Shown piece after piece: positions 27,420-38,399 of a stretch of 64,000 nt of DNA (its first letter is position 1; each line of letters opens with the position of its first letter). A program made the translations under genes and the position numbers. A model generated the notes under the pieces. The model ran no database searches. It was given only the letters and a program-made list of their open reading frames with translations, and was not told the origin of the DNA. The stretch is from Atherix ibis (lineage: Eukaryota; Arthropoda; Insecta; Diptera; Athericidae), in NCBI GenBank assembly GCA_958298945.1, contig OY282610.1:67887088-67951087 (forward strand), given 5' to 3'.

Positions 27420-29520
27420 ACAACAGTTCGAACCATTCAAAAAATGAAAAGAAAATTAAGAGTGCAGTTACTACAGTATCTTCGATATCGTCAAAATAAG
27501 CAACCCGTACCCATGCGTTAATTATTTAAAAAAATGGAAAAGCGACTCAGTATTTGGATTGAAGATTGTTGTACAAAAGGTTCGGTGATGTCATTAGAGA
27601 AAATGATCTCAAAATTTACAAAAATCTTAAAGATTTAAGAATCCCACAAGCAGAATTCATAGCATAGGAATACAAGCAGAATTCGTGTCGCCTGATTATG
27701 GAGCTGCCAAACGTAACAGATAATCGAAAAGGATGGATATACACCACATCAAGCTTTTAATGCTCATGCGACTGGGCTTTGGTGGGAAAAAATGCCCACG
27801 AGGACGGTTGTATCAAAAGAAGAGAAAAGTGCACCCAGTTTTAAGGTTTCTAAAGATCGCATAACGTTACTTTTATGCACCAATACATCGAGGGAATTAA
27901 TGACAAAGCTCTGGCTAATTTCTAAATCTTTAAATCCCCATGTGATTAAAGGTGTTATTAAAAACACCTTACCGATGATTCTAATTTTCGACAACCTTCT
28001 GCAATAAATCTGGTCTTATTTGAAGTATTTGACGTTCAGTATTCAATGGTTGCTGGTTTATTGACATTAGAGTAGACCACTGACTTTAAATAACCCCACA
28101 AGAAGAAGTCCAAAAGTGTTAAATCATAACTTCCTGGAGGTCATTGCACATTTGCATTTCTTGAACTTACTGACTCTTTAAACTTTTGCCCGCAATAAAT
28201 CGATTGTGTCATGCATGGGCTGTGTGGCACGTAGTGTCGCTTTGTTCAAACTACATATTCGTTCAATCAATATCTTCCAAAATGTTCGTTATCACCAAAG
28301 GCTTCAATTATTGTTTGATAAAAATTTTGTGAGGTTGTCCAACCGTAAAATACGCCATATTATTATGACAGACAGTCCCAAATGTTGAGAACGCCTTGGA
28401 ATTGATAAATTTTTGTCTTCATCAACATTTGCCCGACCGGATTTTAGTCTTGCTGGCATGCGAACATTGTGTAAAGAAAGCGGGACATACTAGGCCGATT
28501 ACGAAGACCATAAATTGGAAGAAGTCTACAATAAATTGCAATAAAAAAACGATTACTTCTTTTTTTAAATGGTTAATTTTTAAGCGTTATTGAGGCGTAT
28601 ATCTTCTTTACTGAACACAACTGACAATGACAGAAGATTTTAACATTTCAAATATGGCCACATGGTCAATTTGAAAACATAACACTTTTATTGAGAAAAC
28701 CCTTGCATAAGACAAACGCTTCAATGGATTTTAGATATAATTGATTCAAAATCTATTAATGTAATGAAAGCTTGGAAGGAATTTTCAATTAAAACTTGTG
28801 TCGAAATCATATCTTCTTCGGTAAAAGAACTAAAAAATTCAATCCTAAATGTATGTTGGAAGAAGATATGGCCAGCTTCAGTAGGAAGCTTGCTTGAATC
28901 CCCAAAAAATGGGATTGGGAAAATATTATAACTTGCTAAATCGGTCGGAGGTGAAGGTTTTTTGGGCATAGCTATTAAGGACGTCTAAGATGTATTAATG
29001 GAAGAAGAAATTTGCGAAGATGAATCGATTCTGAAGACGAAAGTTCTGATGAAAATGGTGTGGTTACTAATTTTACCGTAAAAAAAGTTACAGGAAGAAC
29101 TGAAATTAATCGTGATTAATTTTTCTTGACTGAAGACCCTTCTACTGAAAGATGCCGTAAATTTAAAAGGCAGCTGGACAATTGCCTATCTCCATAAGAT
29201 TTACTAGAGATTTGTAGGGACCAGAAAATAGACTAAAATAACAGTTTTTTTTTAAAGAGGACAAAAGATTGAAAAAATTCTAACGTTCGACCAAAGAAAC
29301 CCACTCGTCTCATTCTACTGCTGACTTCAATGATGAAGAAAAGAAATTTAAATAAATTAACTTGAAGTAAATGCGAACCGAATTTTTTTGTTTTATTTAT
29401 GTTTCTTATTGATTAAAAAATTTTGAATTAAAGAAAAGTTAGTATTCTTTGTTAGTCTCGTATAACACAGTTTCACATAACGTATTGTATCCATCTACCG
29501 TGTTATAGAAGGGTTAGCTG
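27420..29520 (+). mobile_element. Tigger/pogo element with a nested insertion
   Basis: The left half has STVRTIQK-type and MEKRLSIWIEDC DNA-binding strings and the open frame 27792-28007 with MPTRTVVSKEEKSAPSFKVS KDRITLLLCTN, the start of the DDE domain. The right half (28740-29190) has INVMKAWKEFSIKT and KNSILNVCWKKIWPASV followed by an acidic region. Between them, about 28010-28690, lies an antisense Tc1/mariner-like insertion. A terminal sequence GTGTTATAGAAGGGTTAGCTG at 29500-29520, followed by TA, fits a pogo/Tigger inverted repeat; the 5' partner was not found. Many frameshifts. Confidence 0.8.
28010..28520 (-). mobile_element. Tc1/mariner-like (DUF4817-type) copy nested in Tigger
   Basis: The minus strand reads LSIPRRSQHLGLSVIIIWRI LRLD (DNA-binding part), then after a deletion QPMHDTIDLLRAKV and a WPPGSYDLTLLDFFLWGYLK equivalent near 28140-28085. 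The catalytic middle is missing. Its orientation is opposite to the host Tigger. Confidence 0.7.
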
Positions 29521-29553
29521 TATTTATGAAAATTATAAAAATGTATTTATAAA

Positions 29554-29619
29554 AGTTTTTAGAGCTGCCAACAGAAAAAAAAATGAAAATTGCTTTTTCT
29601 GTTGGCAGCTCTAAAAACT
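29554..29619. repeat. perfect 26-bp snap-back hairpin
   Basis: Arm 29554-29579 is the exact reverse complement of 29594-29619 around a 14-base spacer. It begins 33 bases after the presumed Tigger 3' end. Confidence 0.95.
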
Positions 29620-29639
29620 ATTACTACCGATGCACTTAG

Positions 29640-30840
29640 CTCTGTTCGGTTCTATGCACTCACCACTCTTGATTCTAGTACTTTTTGATAGCATTTGAAG
29701 TTTGAGTGGTTTTCCAATTAACTGCCAAGAGCTTTTGCGGAGAAAACCGAAGAGCTTTTCTGAACACGACAAGGGAGCTTATTTGTGTACGCAACCAATG
29801 GTCAATTCAAATCGCGCACAGGTGAGGAAAGGCATAAAGTCGATTGTTTATATTAACTTATCCCCATGGTAATATTTCTACATATCCGTTTGGTGGGGAC
29901 GGGTGGTTAATATGGATAAACAACTGTAAACAAGTGTGCTCAACTAAATGAGAAATTTTCTGTTCATAATGTAAACACCTTGAACACGCGGAGCAGATAA
30001 GGTAGCAAATTATCGGAAAGATTATTTTTGCTCGTTCGAATGGTCGATGGGTGGGTGACTTATTTCTGTTATTCAAGAATAGTTTGCATCAAATTCAAAA
30101 CAAACAAATGCACTTATGTGTATCGAAATATGTTTTCAAAGAAAATTTAATATAAACAAATTTTATACGATCGCGTAAAACGTACAACTCGTTATGTTGT
30201 GAAATTATTAAGCCTCAAATGGTAGGTTTCTACGTCTGCTTGGTACTTTTATGTTGAAATTATCGTTTTAACGGAAAAATTGTTTACATAGGGAACAAAA
30301 TAATCAACGAATTCTATTGCCAGTTTCTTATCTTTTCTATGAAGAAAAGAAAATATTAATTTAACTGTTTTACACTGACTAGCCTAGAAAATTAATCGAG
30401 TCATATGCCTTGCGCTTTATTCAAAATCAACGCATTTAATCGTTCAGCGATGTGACGTTCCCTTTAAGGAAGGTTAATTTATAATAATATATTTTTTATG
30501 CAAGAACAGAAAAAGCACAGTAACTGACTTCTTGTATAATTTCAACAAAAAATATTAACGAAAGATATTGAAGCCCTTCAGCTCATCCCAGCAACATACA
30601 CACAATGGTCAGTGAGTCCTCATGCATTTATGGTAATGGCGGAGCAAAATTTATACTTGCCAAGCTCATTAACCACCGGATATGACCTAAGTAGAGGAGC
30701 TATTTTTTTTTGTTGGATTTTTTGATTAAAAATTTCGTTATTCTTTATTGAATTATGTTGAAGAGACTTTACCACGGCTACGTTTTCTGTCATCGATCGT
30801 TTTAACGAAAATTTTCGATCACACATTTTCATATTTGTAT
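29640..30840. other. unassigned stretch between transposon remnants
   Basis: No gene or element recognised. Composition is less AT-rich than the flanks in 29640-30060, so decayed transposon sequence is likely. Confidence 0.35.
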
Positions 30841-31160
30841 CTCTATTTCACGGATCACTCGGTTGATATAGGTTTTGAGGTCTTGAATTTTATGGTCCCA
30901 CAAGAAGACGCCCAACGACGTTAAATCATATAATTTTGGTGGGCATCATTTGACATCACCTCTTTGGGAAATTAGACCTCCATTGAATTTAGTTTCCAAT
31001 AAATCGATCGTTTGTTGGATAATGTGGCATGTGGTGCCGTCTTCAAAAAAAGGAGGCCAAAAAAAATGGTTAGCATGTCTATTGGCAGTAAGTCATTTTC
31101 GAAAAAAAAGACCACGATTACGATTACAGACGTTGATTCTTTCGGTCTCAGTTTTGCCAA
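30840..31160 (-). mobile_element. Tc1/mariner-like C-terminal part, second copy
   Basis: The region 30840-31020 is a diverged duplicate of 31165-31350: both carry CCCACAAGAAGACGCCCAAC GACGTTAAATCA and the flanking CTCTATTTCACGGAT string. Minus-strand reading gives the LTSLGVFLWDH-like equivalent of DLTPLDFFLWG. It lies immediately downstream (in element orientation) of the better copy. Confidence 0.7.
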
Positions 31161-31164
31161 ATTG

Positions 31165-31580
31165 TGGCTCTATTTCACGGATAACGCGGTTGATAGTGGT
31201 TTTGACCTCTTGAATTCTCATAAACCTTATCTTTCGCATAGTCCCACAAGAAGACGCCCAACGACGTTAAATCACATAATCTGTTGTTGGCCAATTGACA
31301 TCACCTTTTGCGAAATTAGACGTTCATTGAATTTGGTTTTCAAGAAATCGATAGTTGCTTGGGTAGTGTGGTAAGTGGTGCGACAAGGCGTCGATATCCA
31401 TATCATCAAAAATAGGCCATCAAAAATTGGTTACCATGCCTCCATTGACAGTAACTATAGTACCAGCCTCGTTTTCGAAGAAAAAAATATGGGCCAATGA
31501 TGCCTGTAATAACTGCTCTTCGATTCGCAGATGCCGAAATATGATAATTTTATTTGTTAACATAGCAGTCTAAGTGAAAA
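31165..31580 (-). mobile_element. Tc1/mariner-like (DUF4817-type) transposase, catalytic part
   Basis: Minus-strand frames read, in order, YVNKQN-type and AVITGIIGPYFFF ENEAGTIVTVNGG, FDDMDIDALS, NWPTTDYVI, RRWASSCGTMRK and INRVIREIEPQF. This follows the layout of insect transposases of this group (IIGPYFFE, NGERYR, LWFQQDGA, NWPPRSCDLTPLDFFLWG). Frameshifts and substitutions show it is dead. Confidence 0.8.
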
Positions 31581-32360
31581 TGCGCTTCGTCCGCGAACTA
31601 TTAACACAGCTAATTTCAATCCTATTGAAAAATAAATTTCTAATTGGTAGAACCATTCAATTTAAGGGCTTATCCCAACGTTGGTGTTGTATTTATATAA
31701 CTTCCTGACTGTCCAGGATTTTTTAACGTTAGCAATGCTTGAAGAAAAAAAACCAAACTCATTATGTTTGACGGAAACGACATCTAGTTTAATTGTGTAA
31801 CCCTTCCTAATCCACGATTTGTATAATTTTATTTTGGTTTATTATAAGACAGCGTTGAAATATTTTTTCTGATAAATTTTAATAACTTAAAATTTATATT
31901 TTTCTGTTTTATTTTCGATGATAAATCTTGTTTTTGTGCAGGTTTTGCCGAGTGGATCTTATTCCTTAAAGATCGTTTTATAGAAAAAGTTGGAATTGGT
32001 TCCTTATCGTTTGTACTTGAAAAAAAAAGCTGCGAAAATATCCATTTACAAAAGTAACTCGATTGACAAATTTAATATACTATCTTGGATATTGACATTT
32101 CTACATACCAAATATAGAATATCAGGCTTACAAAAAATCTTGGCGTAGAGTTTAGATTAGGGAACTAATGGAAAGGCTTTTCAAAAAAGTATTGTCTACT
32201 CATTTGTTAGGAGTAGAAAATATACAGTATGGCCACATTGAAAGACTGATTGATATAAAACAGAATTTAAAAATAATTAATATTTATATTTTATAATTAA
32301 TATAAAACAACATTGGCAAGCATGCCTTTGTAGCGCTCTCCTTAGAGGGACACGTGATCA
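31580..32360. other. unassigned insert within the antisense Tc1/mariner-like copy
   Basis: Nothing recognised; AT-rich. It splits the N- and C-terminal parts of the same transposase type. Confidence 0.35.
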
Positions 32361-32720
32361 ATATAAAGGTTGTTCAATAACTACTCATGGATTTTCCGAT
32401 GCCCAAATGCGACACAATTTTGCTAGTTAACACGGTGAAGATGATTTTTTCTGGAAAACCAGTTTTGACGTCTGAAAATAATTTGGTAGGTTTAATTCTT
32501 GCACTAATTAGGCTTAAGAGCCAAATCCTTGTACTAAATTTGTGATGTGGTTATTGCGGGCGGTCCCAATTGTTGAGAGTGTCGTGAAACCTCTGCAACA
32601 CTTTCGCTCACCGAAGCAATATTTTCAGCGATCAAGTGATAGTATTCCATCTAACCAAATTGGCATCAAATTTAAATTGTAAGCATGCTTTTAGCACACG
32701 CTGTATAAGGAACAGCAAAG
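32360..32720 (-). mobile_element. Tc1/mariner-like N-terminal part
   Basis: Minus-strand frames contain ENIASVSESVAEVSRHSQQL GPPAITTSQI, YKDLALKPN and FGHRKIHE..., matching the DNA-binding N-terminal region that should precede the catalytic part at 31.2-31.6 kb. About 750 bp of unassigned AT-rich DNA separate the two, probably a later insertion. Confidence 0.65.
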
Positions 32721-32879
32721 CTGCGAACGTCTCCTGTCGTTTATATTGTCAGAACATTCAACCATCTAAAAAAACAGAAAAAAAAACTATCTGTGGATTA
32801 GTCGTACACATATCCTTGATAGAATCAAAGAGAATATTATTAGTAAACAATGAAAATATCAAAAATCGAAATTAACGAG

Positions 32880-33480
32880 CATATTGCGAAAAGGACAAAA
32901 AATAGAACGGATTGAATAATAAAATAATTTTTTTTTTTTAATTAATATATACCAAAAACGGCATTTGCTGTAGATCGGGCAAAATTGATATCGGTCTCAT
33001 AGCTAATTTCTGTATCATATCAGAAAAAAATTTGATACACATTTTGCTCACAATCGAGTAAAATTATACGATTTGAGAAAAACAACAACTTTTCTTTTCT
33101 ATTACAAGCTATTTTTTTTAAATTAAGTAACCAAAAAAAAACGATCTTAAACTTTTTGCTGGCACTCATATTTGAGCAAAATTACACCCAAGTTTATACA
33201 AAGTTTATAATATTTTATAGTCGATAAAAATTTTCCTATATAATATTTTCTGCCATAAACTTTTAAAGGAATATAAAATTTTACTAAAACTAATTCCGTT
33301 CTCATTTTTATGGTAATAAATTAAAATTAATATCAGAAAAAACAAAACTGAAATTAAATTTTACTTTCTCATGAGCAACATTATTATCCAAGAGTAATGA
33401 AAACAATATAAATGTGAAGGCGACAACGATGATTCAAATGAAAATATGGGACTTATCTGTCGTTAAACATAAAACCATGA
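32880..33480. other. AT-rich stretch
   Basis: No gene or element seen. Confidence 0.4.
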
Positions 33481-33890
33481 GTTGCCTTCGACCATAGGGA
33501 TTGAGTTACGCTCAATCAACACACCACTATTACTAGCAGTTTACAGTCAGTAACCAGTTACAAACTGATTACTCCAATTGTTAGTGGCGCGGCCTATCTA
33601 AACATCTACTGTCATAAGCAGTGACAGCACTCGAGATAATTACCAGTATCTCTCACCAGCGATCCGAAGACCGTACCCGCGATATGGGTGTTAACCACAG
33701 CCACTACATTGCTGCCTAAGGAGCCTCACCATTGTCGGGCACAGTGTGTTTTAACACCATGAGGCACCCCGATTCCCGTAGTACCAATTTTTGTTTTAAG
33801 AGTGCTTCGGTTTGTTCTCTGCCCATTGAGCTACGCTAAGGAATCTTGTAAATCCCTAGGTACCGCTAAGCCAGCTCAGGTATGCAGGTT
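33480..33890 (-). mobile_element. R1-like LINE 3' UTR, antisense solo copy
   Basis: The reverse complement is clearly homologous to 12.97-13.42 kb. It has the same GATTGAGTTACGCTCAATCA end, the TTACTGACTG / AGTCAGTAACCAGTTACA blocks, GTGACAGCACTCGAGATAAT, GGCACCCCGATTCCCGTAGT and the CTTGTAAATCCCTAGG segment. No reverse transcriptase is attached, so it is a 5'-truncated insertion. Confidence 0.85.
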
Positions 33891-34147
33891 CCAGAGGATA
33901 CAATCGGAATACATAACTGACCAAGAAGAAGTCTATAAGCACACACTGAATATGATAGGGGATATTTCAGAGCGCTCAGTATTAACAGCTACTCGGAACA
34001 TATAATATAAGCTTTCGATTTATTAAGATTTTCATAAAGGATTCCTAGAAAATAATTTTTTGTTGTTTGGATACCTTCCATCTTCGGTCCAGGCCATTTG
34101 GCTGCGAAATTGTCTGTAAAAATATTTACGTTGAAATGTTTGGTAAC

Positions 34148-35594
34148 ACAGGGTGCTTGCTATAGCTGTATTCCATTGGACCAATTTTGCTACAGCGCTG
34201 TAGACTCTCAATAAAATGAACATATCACTACAGCAGTAAAATACAATCACACAATACTCACCAACAATACTGAGTTTATTCACACATAAACAATAAAAAC
34301 AAAAATATAACATTTCAACATAACCAACGAACCCGCAAATCTATCTATTTTCACTGTAGCAACTACAATCCACCTACCGTACATTGTATGCGTAACTCCA
34401 GCGGAAAATTACTGCTCTGTTCGAGGTAAAGTAGATGATGACAGATACACAACTAGTGTAGTAGCAAAATGGGTCCAATGGAATACAGCTTATGTTCCTG
34501 CTCGATTTTGTGTGGCCGCCATTTTGGTTTGGATGACATTTGTTTGTTAGCATTTGACGGTCGTAAAGAGTGATCGATAACTATTTATTATGGAGTATCT
34601 AAGGCCGCAACAAAGCGTTGACATTATTACAACATTTTATTTAAATAATTGTTCAATTATGAAGATGCGGATAAAATTATATGTCTATTTTGGTGTTAAC
34701 CGTAAGCCAAGCAAATGAACCATTTAGTTTGTAATGAATAATTTTGAAAATATGCATAAACTGGGAGATAAAGCGAAAACTGGGCGATAATTAAGCCAAC
34801 GTCCACCTGAAAAGATTGATGCAGTAAGGCGGGGTGTTGCTGAATGTCCAGGTACTACTCATCGACGCCGTACACAAGAATTGAAAATATCTCCATCATC
34901 TTTTTCGTTAAAAATTCTCATAACTATGAACGGCGGCGAGACCGGAGTGCTCGAGTTTTACAGCTCTGTATAGACGACCACCATTATGGGCAAAAAATCA
35001 TTATGAGCGATGAAGCACAGTTCGATTTGGTTGGCTTTGTTAATAAACAGAATAGCCGCTTTTGGGGCACTAAAAACCCTCAACTGATAAACCAAAGCCC
35101 CTCGTAGAGTAACTGTATGGTGGGGCATTTGGGCCGATAATGCTGCAACATTTACTGGTGACCGCTATCGGGACATGTTGGAGAACTTTCTTCTGCCCAC
35201 ATTAGATCAATTAGGCCTACAGAATATGTGGTTCCAACAAGACGGTGGCACATCACACAGAGCTCGTGCTAGGATGCAAATTTTGAGAGAAATTTTTCTC
35301 GGCCAAATAATGTCAAAAAGTGATAATATTGAGTGGCCCCTACGATCAGAAAAGGTGTACACTAACAAACCAACCACAACCTCGATACTTAAGGACAACA
35401 TTCTAAACGAAATTGCTCGAATAACACCAGAAGTCTGCGAAAATGTTATAAAAAATGTCATAGGCCGGGTATTTAACCGACATCATATTCAATGCATAAT
35501 CCTAAAGACTATATAATCAATAAATAAAATTGTATTTCATTTAAAAATTATTCAAAAAAAAAACTTCGACTTGGAACATAAAACCCACCCTGTA
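34148..35594 (+). mobile_element. Tc1/mariner-like (DUF4817-type) element, nearly full length
   Basis: The start codon at 34591 opens MEYLRPQQSVDIITTFYLNN and the DNA-binding region to RRRTQELKISPS. A second frame gives the SDEAQFDLVGFVNKQNSRFW block with the first catalytic Asp, and a third gives GDRYRDMLENFLLPTLDQLG, MWFQQDGGTSHRAR (second Asp) and KVYTNKPTT to a stop near 35516. Between IEWPLRS and EKVY the DLTPLDFFLWG block, with the third acidic residue, has been deleted. ACAGGGTG near 34148 and CACCCTGT at 35586-35593 may be its terminal repeats, with a small MITE inserted just inside the left end. Inactive. Confidence 0.75.
34164..34490. mobile_element. 327-bp MITE with 30-bp inverted ends
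   Basis: 34164-34193 and 34461-34490 are inverted repeats with 29 of 30 matches, starting AGCTGTATTCCATTGGACC. TAT lies directly outside both ends, compatible with a TA-type duplication. There is no coding capacity inside. A non-autonomous TIR transposon is the simplest reading. Confidence 0.85.
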
Positions 35595-35599
35595 TTAAT

Positions 35600-38100
35600 T
35601 GCAATCTCAACTGCCGTCCTAATCGCCATGGAGAGGGGAACTTTTACATATTTGGTTCATATTCCGAACTTAACTTCACGAGATTCACCGCTAACAAGCT
35701 GGATGCCTGCAAAAGACCCAATTCATCCACCAATTTATGGTCGTAGGCACCCTAAACTACGCTCTCAACCACAATCACTAGTACCCCGGATATGACAAGG
35801 AAGATGTCCTCTCTTTTGTAATGTTCCAATTCAGAAATCATTAAGGAAAGAGAGAACAAATTTCTTCCTGCAAAATATGTTATTATCAATGTGGACGCAT
35901 AATTTTGGTCTGCAGTGTACAAAAATACATCATTATGTGCAGTTAAAAGTAGTAAGCTTTCATTTTTCTGCAATAATTAAAAAAATTTAGTTCTCCTGCC
36001 TCATGTGTTCATACACGCATACATATTGACTTCATTTTTAATCATAAATAGGAAGAGGCCTGTGTGATTATTTCCAAGAAAACATAAAACGAAGTGAAAA
36101 AAAGAAAGAAACAGAAACCTTTTCATTATGTCAATAAATTTTCAGCGTTTTTTTTTAAAGTTCCATTGCAAGAAATTATCGAATAAACTAAAATTCCAAA
36201 TTATTTTTATTTAAATATGATTCTTTGTGTTTTCGCATAAACAATGTATTTATAATTATCAAACACCATCAAAATTACCGAGCAGCCCCCACCCAACCAC
36301 CCCTCTACCCATAACGAACGATATCGAAAGATTTTGTTATTACATGTGCTTGCGTACGTGAGTTTTGAAATTTCGACAAGTGACGTATATGCACGCCACA
36401 AGTATAATTCCGCACGCATACATATTGACAGCCATGTGTATATGTCAAATGGCTATCCATTCTTACCTGTATTGTACCAAACCAGTTTTGTGATGCGCTA
36501 CAGCATACAATGTGCGATAGTGTTAGTGGCCCGGCAGTGTCGCTTAACCAGTCATTCTGATACGGAAACTATGATTCCAATTCGAATTGGAGATTTATGA
36601 GAATTTTTCGAATATTATCATTTGGTTGTTACTGCCTACAATATGAATTGGCAATAATCTTAAAGAGAATTTATCTCCCATTTGAAACAGAAAAGCTTTT
36701 ACTCCCTCCCATATGGTTTTTAAAAAAATTAAAACTTACGAAAAGCTTTGACTGTCAGACACCACCGTCTCCCAGCATTTAGTAGAACGCTTTAATGGTT
36801 GCGTATACACAGTAGTACTCCTGGCAATAGTGTGAACCACGGCCTATTATACCGCACTTCACACTTTCTCAGTGAGAGGCAAATCCCGTCGAAAAATAGA
36901 ATTCTTTTCGAAAAGATTTAAGAAAACAGAGCACAATGCCGCTCTCATACCATGTTGTCAAGTTTGCCCTAGTGTGAATCCGGGTAACCAACCATCGGGT
37001 ATTTGGGTACTCTTTAGCAAATTGTTACTAGATTAAAGCTAAAAAATGCAATAGCTTATTTATGGTTGGGAATTAATGTTCCATGCAATATGTAAACCCA
37101 CAATGGCACGGTTGCGAGAAATGTATATCAAAAATATTTTATTTTGTTTCGTTTGATCATTGGCAAAAATCCAACCAACTACAAAATTCTCAATTAAGAT
37201 AAAATATTTATGTTATAGAAAATAAAATATGTTATCGGGAAGAATTGTGTTTCGAAATTAATTACGTCAATTGTTTTTTTTTTTAAGTAAAATTTCGAAA
37301 TGATGAAAAAACATTTATTAAAAAATTTAATTTTCTGAATAACAACAAATTCCAAAAAGTTAGTTTTGGATTTTTTTTCAAATAAAAAATTACATTTGAC
37401 AGCAAATATTAATAAAAATTAAATTTTGGCAAATAGGAAATTGAATATTGGTTATAAATTATTAAATATATCCGAAATAGTAAAAAAAAAACTTCTTAGA
37501 GTGAAAATTGAAAAAAAAATTTAGTTAAATTCTCAAAAATGCTCCCGATAAAAATTACTGTCACTGTTTTTTTTTGTTTTAATTTAATACTTAATCTTGT
37601 TAAGAATGTCTTCTAAAACTATATATTCTCTTTTTTTTTGGTTTTATTTATATTTTATTCTATTTGATATAATTAGCTATAAGTATTAATTATAATTGTT
37701 TAAAAAAAATTCTTAACTTATAATTTCATTTGAAATTTTTTTTTTGGAAAATTACTTAACCTAAACATTTTTATTCATACAAAAATTATTTATTTTGTAA
37801 GTTCTTTTGTTTGTTTCTTAAGTTTTTCTTAATTTGTATTTGATTTTGTTTTCAAATTTTTTGAACTTATAGATATATATAAATAATCTAATTTAATTAG
37901 AAATTATATAGTTTTTATTACATATTAAATTATTTATTTTCAACTTTTTGGCAATTATTTAACTTTAAATAATATAATATAATTGCAATTATTTATATAA
38001 TAATTTTAATTGGAATTTCTTAATATCGATAATATATTTTTTTGATATTATAAATTCTTAAGGGTAAAAAAATATATTTATCTATTATCTTTTCGTATGT
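35600..38100. other. 2.5 kb without a recognised gene
   Basis: 35.6-36.9 kb has moderate GC and short frames without recognisable domains, and may be decayed repeats. 37.0-38.1 kb is strongly AT-rich. Confidence 0.4.
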
Positions 38101-38109
38101 CAACCGCAC

Positions 38110-38380
38110 TTTTGTTGACGCATGTGTAAACATGGACAATTTATGCTCCGGGCGTTCTTTTCAACATTCGTCACCAAGTTTCAAGTTTCGAAACGTACTA
38201 GATTTCGTTCGGTTTTTGCTTGGTTTTTGTTGGGTTTTTGTATTTTTTTTCCTCGAAAAAAAAAGGTCTTCTTCATCGTCGGTACCAAGTTACGCTTCCA
38301 CCTTGTGTTTAGTGAGCATTGATAGTGTTTAACTTGTTGTGAAACCTACAATGTCGAATAAACGAAGTGATTGCGATATA
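38110..38380 (+). promoter_or_regulatory. GC-raised island, candidate promoter/5' exon
   Basis: About 270 bases stand out from the AT-rich surroundings by normal base composition and CpG content (TTCGTCACC, TTTCGAAACG, TTCATCGTCGG). They end in ATGTCGAATAAACGAAGTGA, which opens a 34-codon frame (MSNKRSDCD then a hydrophobic Leu/Ile run) to TAA. It could be the first, largely untranslated exon of lid or of an unknown transcript; no evidence links it to either. Confidence 0.3.
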
Positions 38381-38399
38381 TTATTATTATCATCTTCTC

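Noticed and set aside
33802..34005. 67-codon frame MLRFVLCPLSYAKESC
   Set aside because: It overlaps the antisense LINE 3' UTR and reads the wrong strand of it.
38122..38332. Two overlapping 66-codon frames
   Set aside because: They overlap each other in different frames, have no recognisable domain and cover what looks like a 5' UTR or promoter; kept only as a regulatory candidate.
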